Assembly (NCBI GenBank): GCA_003161515.1
Contig: PMOH01000080.1
Location: 1-7,220 of the forward strand
DNA: 7,220 nt
Source of the DNA: Deltaproteobacteria bacterium
GTDB lineage: Bacteria; Desulfobacterota; Binatia; Binatales; Binataceae
Reading direction: 5' to 3'
Under the pieces are notes generated by a model that saw nothing but the letters and a program-made list of their open reading frames with translations, ran no database searches and was not told where the DNA came from. Below, in pieces: positions 4,186 to 7,220 of the stretch. Position numbers and translations under genes: made by a program. Within the stretch, counting starts at the first letter, position 1. Every line of letters begins with the position of its first letter.

Positions 4186-4203
4186 TCAAACTGAGACACT
4201 ACC
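4186..4203 (-). repeat. Right terminal inverted repeat
   Basis: TCAAACTGAGACACTACC is the exact reverse complement of the left end (1298-1315). Together with the adjoining duplicated CACTGCTA it defines the right boundary of the element. Confidence 0.92.
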
Positions 4204-4211
4204 CACTGCTA
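4204..4211. repeat. Target-site duplication, right copy, within a palindrome
   Basis: CACTGCTA repeats 1290-1297. Read together with the following bases, the original target was CCACTGCTAGTGG, a palindrome with 5-bp arms, about 10-14 bp upstream of the Rieske oxygenase start before insertion. Confidence 0.88.
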
Positions 4212-4412
4212 GTGGTTCGGTGAAGGGTGTACCACCACGGGTAGTTTCGTTCCGTCAAATCTTGTTTTTCGTGGGCGCGCGATTGAAGGCGGCAGGGTAG
4301 GAGCTTGGTGAGTGTACGCCATGCTTTATAGTTAGCAGGTTGGACGCGTTTTTATCAGGCTGAAAAGTTCATCCCCCTAGTAAGGAGCGCCTCGCGATTT
4401 CGGAGACCGGAA

Positions 4413-4483
4413 CCGGCTTCGCTTGCGCGAAGCTGTCCGAGGCCCATTCCTCCCCTCGCGTTGCTCGGGTCGTCAGGGTGACA
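4413..4483. repeat. Interspersed intergenic repeat, copy B
   Basis: Second copy of the repeat at 1-72, same orientation. It has the stem-loop GCTTCGC-TTGC-GCGAAGC, the shared block CTGTCCGAGGCCCATTCC, and the shared end GTCGTCAGGGTGACA. The two copies bracket the Rieske gene and the mobile element as roughly 4.4-kb-spaced direct repeats, so they could recombine. Confidence 0.8.
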
Positions 4484-4525
4484 CAAAAAAGTGAAGCGGC
4501 GAGCGTCGCGGATGATGCGCGCAAC

Positions 4526-4558
4526 CTAACCCCTAACCCCTTCCCGAGCGGGAAGGGG
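4526..4558. repeat. CCTAACCCC-type hairpin repeat
   Basis: CCTAACCCCTAA is followed by a perfect 9-bp stem, CCCCTTCCC (4537-4545) and GGGAAGGGG (4550-4558), with loop GAGC. Similar C-run/G-run hairpins are scattered in the intergenic spaces of many environmental genomes. No T run follows, so it is not a classical intrinsic terminator. Confidence 0.6.
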
Positions 4559-4640
4559 AACCAGAATAGAAAGCGAGCGGTGCGGCCACGCGGAGCTGTT
4601 TGATCAAACTGATCGGGAATTGTCAGAATTGGCGGCGGTC

Positions 4641-5672
4641 ATGAAACGGGAGCGGAGTTCTGTTGTCGATGCGCTGCTGAAGAGCGAGGAGCCCTCGGTT
4701 CGGTGGAAGGTTTTGACTCGCATAGTGCGGGAAGATCCTGAATCGCGGAAGGTTCTGGAGTTGCGGGAAGAGATCAGGACGTCGCCGCGCGCGAAGGCGT
4801 TGATCGCTGGTCGAGATAAGCGGTTCGTGCGCGAGCCTTATGTGTATGCGAATTGGCGCGGGGCGCATTGGACGCTCGCGATGCTCGCGGAGATTGGCTA
4901 TCCGATGGGCGATGAGTCGCTGCTCTCGATGCGCGATCAGGTGCTCGATCATTGGCTGAACAGCTCCTTCTACATGGAGTTCGAATCGAAGAGCGCCGTG
5001 CCGAAGCATCGAAGCGCGGAAGGCGTTCCGATAATCCAGGGGCGCTATCGGCGGTGCGCGTCGCAGCAGGGCAATGCGCTCTACTCGATCACGCGGCTGG
5101 GGCTGGCGGACAAAAAGAGCGACCGACTGGCCGAGCGCTTGATGCATTGGCAATGGCCGGACGGCGGATGGAATTGCGATCGCAAGCCGTCCGCTCATAT
5201 TTCATCGTTCAACGAATCGCTGCTGCCGATGTTGGGGCTCGCGGCACATGCGGAACGCGCGAAAGACGATGCGGCGCGCGCGGCCGCGTTGAAGGCGTCG
5301 GAAATTTTTCTGTGCCGGCGGCTGTTCAAGAGCCGCACTGATGGAAAGATGATTTCGCCGCATTGGGTGCGGCCAAAGTATCCGCGCTACTGGCATTACG
5401 ACATGCTCGGCGGACTGGTCGCGATGGCGGAGATGGGACTGATCAAGGATGCGCGATGCGCCGACGCTCTTAATCTGCTCGAGCGCAAGGAGTTGCCGAA
5501 AGGCGGTTGGGCCGCGCAAGGGCGGTTCTACAAAGTGTCGGCAAGCATGGATATGAGCACGCGCTTCGGATCCATTTCCCAGGTCGACTGGGGCGGCGCA
5601 GGAAACGCTCGCATGAATGAGTGGGTGACTGCGGATGCGCTGTATGTGTTGCGCGCGGCGGGGAGGATGTGA
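4641..5672 (+). CDS. Alpha/alpha-toroid protein, prenyltransferase/squalene-cyclase-like repeats
   Basis: This 343-aa protein is built largely of alpha helices with repeat-like motifs of the terpenoid cyclase/protein prenyltransferase barrel. There is a WQWPDGGWNCDR segment (a QW-like repeat), GAHWTLAMLAEIGYP near the N-terminus, YPRYWHYDMLGGL in the C-terminal half, LPKGGWAAQGRFY, and NEWVTADALYVLRAAGR at the end. The squalene-hopene-cyclase DxDD motif is not seen, and at 343 aa it is far shorter than a full cyclase, so true cyclase activity is doubtful. Relatives are widespread uncharacterised proteins. No signal peptide or membrane segment is visible, so it is probably cytoplasmic. The ATG at 4641 is chosen (MKRERSSVVDALLKSEEPSVRWKVL); a TTG at 4620 would add seven residues. 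Neither has a good ribosome binding site. Confidence 0.75.
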   Translation: MKRERSSVVDALLKSEEPSVRWKVLTRIVREDPESRKVLELREEIRTSPRAKALIAGRDKRFVREPYVYANWRGAHWTLAMLAEIGYPMGDESLLSMRDQVLDHWLNSSFYMEFESKSAVPKHRSAEGVPIIQGRYRRCASQQGNALYSITRLGLADKKSDRLAERLMHWQWPDGGWNCDRKPSAHISSFNESLLPMLGLAAHAERAKDDAARAAALKASEIFLCRRLFKSRTDGKMISPHWVRPKYPRYWHYDMLGGLVAMAEMGLIKDARCADALNLLERKELPKGGWAAQGRFYKVSASMDMSTRFGSISQVDWGGAGNARMNEWVTADALYVLRAAGRM

Positions 5673-5702
5673 GGGGAAAGTGAACAGTGCGAAGAATTAA
5701 AT

Positions 5703-5725
5703 GTGAAACCCGCGGTGGGTTTCAC
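5703..5725. repeat. Perfect hairpin 1 after the toroid gene
   Basis: GTGAAACCC-GCGGT-GGGTTTCAC: 9-bp perfect stem, 5-nt loop, beginning 30 bp after the toroid gene's stop. No T run follows. It could stabilise the 3' end of that mRNA or be an interspersed repeat. Confidence 0.65.
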
Positions 5726-5735
5726 GCTTCCTTCG

Positions 5736-5752
5736 GCAGGGGTGACCCCTGC
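5736..5752. repeat. Perfect hairpin 2
   Basis: GCAGGGG-TGA-CCCCTGC: 7-bp perfect stem with a 3-nt loop, 10 bp after hairpin 1. Very GC-rich and stable; symmetric, so strand is undefined. Confidence 0.6.
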
Positions 5753-5770
5753 ACCCAGTGAGTACTAATC

Positions 5771-5796
5771 GCGAAATGGCGAGGACGCCATTTTGC
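5771..5796. repeat. Hairpin 3 upstream of the sulfatase gene
   Basis: GCGAAATGGC-GAGGAC-GCCATTTTGC: 10-bp stem with one G-T wobble and a 6-nt loop. It lies 31 bp before the sulfatase ATG, so in an mRNA it would form part of the leader. It may be an interspersed repeat. Confidence 0.6.
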
Positions 5797-5827
5797 TCTC
5801 AGGTTTGGGAGGAGTGGCGAGCCGCCT

Positions 5828-6772
5828 ATGAAGCGTAGATGGATCTGTGCAGCGCTGGCGTTGTGTTGCGCCGTTGCGGGAGGCCGCTTCGAGACGGAAA
5901 TTGCGTGGGCTGCGCCTGCTGAGCCGGCGGCGGGCCAGAAGCCGAACATTATCGTCATACTCGCCGACGATCTGGGCTATGCGGATATCTCGGCATACGG
6001 GATTCATCGCATCGATACGCCGAATATCGATTCGATCGGCAACGAGGGCATCATGTTCACCGACGGATACGCCAGCGCTCCGGTGTGCGCGCCGTCGCGG
6101 GCAGGACTCCAGACCGGACGCTATCAAGATCGTTTCGGGTTCGAGTTCAACAACGGTCCGGCGTTGCGCGACCTGGTGCAAGGATTGGGGCTGGCGGTTG
6201 GCGAGATCACGATTGCCGACCAGCTGCGCAAGAATGGGTATCACACCGGTGCAATCGGCAAGTGGCACATGGGCTCGCAAGATCAATTTTATCCGACCAA
6301 CCGCGGCTACGATGAGTTCGTCGGGTTCCTGCCCGGCGAGACTGCCTATATCGATCCGAGTTTGCCGGGCGTTCACTTCTGGAACCCGCGAGGCGCGGCC
6401 GATGCGGATGCGACCGGCGAGCGACCGCGACGACATACGCGAGGGCCTCTGTCGCAGGTGGTCGAAGGACCGAACCGCACGGTGGTGCATAACGAGCAGC
6501 AGTACCTGACGGAGTACTGGGCAGATCGCGCCGTCGAGTACATCCATCGCAATAGCGGACATGATCGCCCGTACTTTCTCTATCTCGCACCCAATGCTAC
6601 GCACGCGCCGTTCATGGTGACCGACAAGTACTACAATCGCTTCCCGCAAATTAAAGATGAAGGCATGAGAACCTACGCGGGCATGATATCGGCGCTCGAC
6701 GACGCGGTCGGCCGAGTGCTCAAAGCGGTTGACGATAGCGGTCAGGCGAACAACACGCTGTTTTTTTCATGA
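5828..6772 (+). CDS. Type I sulfatase, N-terminal part (frame ends at a frameshift)
   Basis: A secreted sulfatase hydrolysing sulfate esters of an unknown substrate. An N-terminal signal peptide (KRRW, then a hydrophobic stretch, probably ending near AWA-AP at residue 29) suggests export. PNIIVILADDLGYAD has the metal-binding Asp pair (D47, D48). CAPSR (87-91), within VCAPSRAGLQTGRY, is the C-x-P-S-R site whose Cys is converted to formylglycine, so a formylglycine-generating enzyme is needed elsewhere. GKWHMG (K145, H147) and NATHAP (H259) are further active-site residues. The frame stops at 314 aa after LFFS. The expected continuation, LFF(F)MTDNG, lies in the +1-shifted frame just past a T7 run. 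GGGAGGAG at 5807-5814 is a ribosome binding site with a long 13-nt spacing. Confidence 0.9.
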   Translation: MKRRWICAALALCCAVAGGRFETEIAWAAPAEPAAGQKPNIIVILADDLGYADISAYGIHRIDTPNIDSIGNEGIMFTDGYASAPVCAPSRAGLQTGRYQDRFGFEFNNGPALRDLVQGLGLAVGEITIADQLRKNGYHTGAIGKWHMGSQDQFYPTNRGYDEFVGFLPGETAYIDPSLPGVHFWNPRGAADADATGERPRRHTRGPLSQVVEGPNRTVVHNEQQYLTEYWADRAVEYIHRNSGHDRPYFLYLAPNATHAPFMVTDKYYNRFPQIKDEGMRTYAGMISALDDAVGRVLKAVDDSGQANNTLFFS

Positions 6773-7220
6773 CCGACAATGGCTGCGCGGGCTACATTCC
6801 GGGCATCTGCAGTTGTCAGCCGTTGCGCGGTGGAAAATTGACGCACTACGAAGGGGGAGTGCGGGTTCCGTTCATGGTGCGATGGCCGGCGAAGTTCAAA
6901 ACGCATCAGGTGGATCATCGGGTCGTGTCGCTGCTGGATGTTTTTCCGACTTCGGTCGCCGCCGCGGGAGGAACGATGCCCAAGGACCGTGTCTATGACG
7001 GGGTTAACCTCATTCCTTATCTGACCGACGACAAAAGCGGGACGCCTCACAATGAATTGATGTGGCGACGTAGTCCGCTGGTCTCGATCCGCAAAGGGGA
7101 TTGGAAGCTCTGGGAATCGACCGGAACTGAGTATGGGAACTATACGCTGCTGTTCAATCTGAAGTCGGACCTGAACGAAAGCACGAATGTTGCGCCCAAG
7201 TGTCCCGACAAGGTCAAGGA
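6769..7220 (+). CDS. Type I sulfatase, C-terminal part after frameshift (runs off the window)
   Basis: This frame is open from MTDNG to the end of the window (150 codons) and continues the preceding gene. TDNG supplies the Asp/Asn metal ligands of the sulfatase site. KLTHYEGGVRVPFMVRWPAK is the standard conserved block, followed by LLDVFPT and a C-terminal segment with RKGDWKLWE and LLFNL..D..E. It is not an independent gene: no ribosome binding site precedes the ATG, which is itself an internal Met of the family. One additional T in the run at 6761-6767 would fuse both parts into one sulfatase. Its 3' end is outside the window. Confidence 0.85.
   Translation, partial: MTDNGCAGYIPGICSCQPLRGGKLTHYEGGVRVPFMVRWPAKFKTHQVDHRVVSLLDVFPTSVAAAGGTMPKDRVYDGVNLIPYLTDDKSGTPHNELMWRRSPLVSIRKGDWKLWESTGTEYGNYTLLFNLKSDLNESTNVAPKCPDKVK

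Larger units (their letters stand above)
1298..4203. mobile_element. IS1-family-like element with passenger genes and a tRNA
   Basis: A 2906-bp element is bounded by perfect 18-bp terminal inverted repeats (GGTAGTGTCTCAGTTTGA and its complement) and flanked by an 8-bp direct repeat. It contains an intact-looking DDE transposase of the IS1 type, several times larger than the transposase gene requires. The extra load is a class II tRNA with a CCC anticodon and five small protein genes: ClpX-type zinc finger, WYL-like protein, 51-aa protein, coiled-coil/winged-helix protein and a basic protein. The GG start of the ends and the 8-bp duplication both fit the IS1 family. Matching duplications and identical ends suggest a fairly recent single insertion. 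By eye the interior is less GC-rich than its flanks; I did not calculate this. It inserted between the Rieske oxygenase start codon and its native upstream region. Confidence 0.9.
4212..4640. other. Non-coding region, former upstream region of the Rieske gene plus repeats
   Basis: No convincing gene is present. The part up to about 4410 was adjacent to the Rieske gene before the element inserted and should contain its native promoter. An AT-rich patch near 4322-4332 holds TATAAA on the minus strand, but I found no good -35 partner. The remainder holds an interspersed repeat (4413-4483) and a C/G-rich hairpin (4537-4558). No clear promoter or ribosome binding site for the gene at 4641 was found. 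Confidence 0.6.

Noticed and set aside
4139..4189. TTG-started extension of the basic-protein gene into the right inverted repeat
   Set aside because: The MPRGP start matches the family, and the extension is low-information repeat DNA.
1..4483. CRISPR array or phage attachment site formed by the repeat copies
   Set aside because: There are only two or three diverged units without regular spacers, no cas genes and no integrase.
5765..6649. Long minus-strand open frames opposite the sulfatase and at 5722-5958
   Set aside because: Arg-rich shadow translations with no motif; the sense strand has unmistakable sulfatase motifs.

Overview
The window looks like part of the chromosome of a GC-rich, free-living (probably soil or aquatic) bacterium. 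The host genes are a Rieske non-heme iron oxygenase, an alpha/alpha-toroid protein and a secreted type I sulfatase. They are separated by interspersed stem-loop repeats of the kind found in large environmental genomes. I cannot name the phylum from sequence alone. The small passenger proteins in the mobile element resemble proteins I associate with Rhizobiales and relatives, but that reflects the element, not necessarily the host.

Layout. Positions 1-136 hold interspersed repeat units. Positions 143-1276 (minus) encode a Rieske oxygenase alpha subunit. Positions 1298-4203 are a complete IS1-family-like mobile element with 18-bp perfect terminal inverted repeats, flanked by an 8-bp target duplication (10 bp if the ends are drawn one base further in). 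It landed just upstream of the Rieske start codon and separated that gene from its native upstream region. Positions 4204-4640 are non-coding and contain another copy of the repeat found at position 1 plus a C/G-rich hairpin. Positions 4641-5672 (plus) encode a prenyltransferase/squalene-cyclase-like toroid protein. Positions 5703-5796 hold three successive perfect or near-perfect hairpins. From 5828 to the window end (plus) lies a sulfatase gene with an apparent one-base frameshift in a T7 run.

The element is the most interesting part. Besides the transposase (2158-3012, minus) it carries: a tRNA gene (3097-3188, minus); a coiled-coil plus winged-helix-like protein (3248-3778, minus); a small basic protein (3902-4138, minus); a two-gene plus-strand cassette encoding a WYL-like protein and a 51-aa protein (1683-2161); and a protein with a ClpX-type C4 zinc finger (1307-1564, minus) whose stop codon lies inside the terminal repeat. 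The tRNA has a complete class II, leucine-type body (long variable arm, A73, encoded CCA) but a CCC anticodon, which would read the glycine codon GGG. If leucine is loaded, this mobile tRNA would recode or mistranslate GGG. A 45-bp remnant of a related transposase 3' end next to the zinc-finger gene suggests that the plus-strand cassette was acquired between the transposase and the zinc-finger gene.

In working terms, the element appears to be a transporter IS (an IS with passenger genes) that brings its own tRNA, probable regulators and transposase. Its left end now feeds transcription toward the Rieske oxygenase gene.
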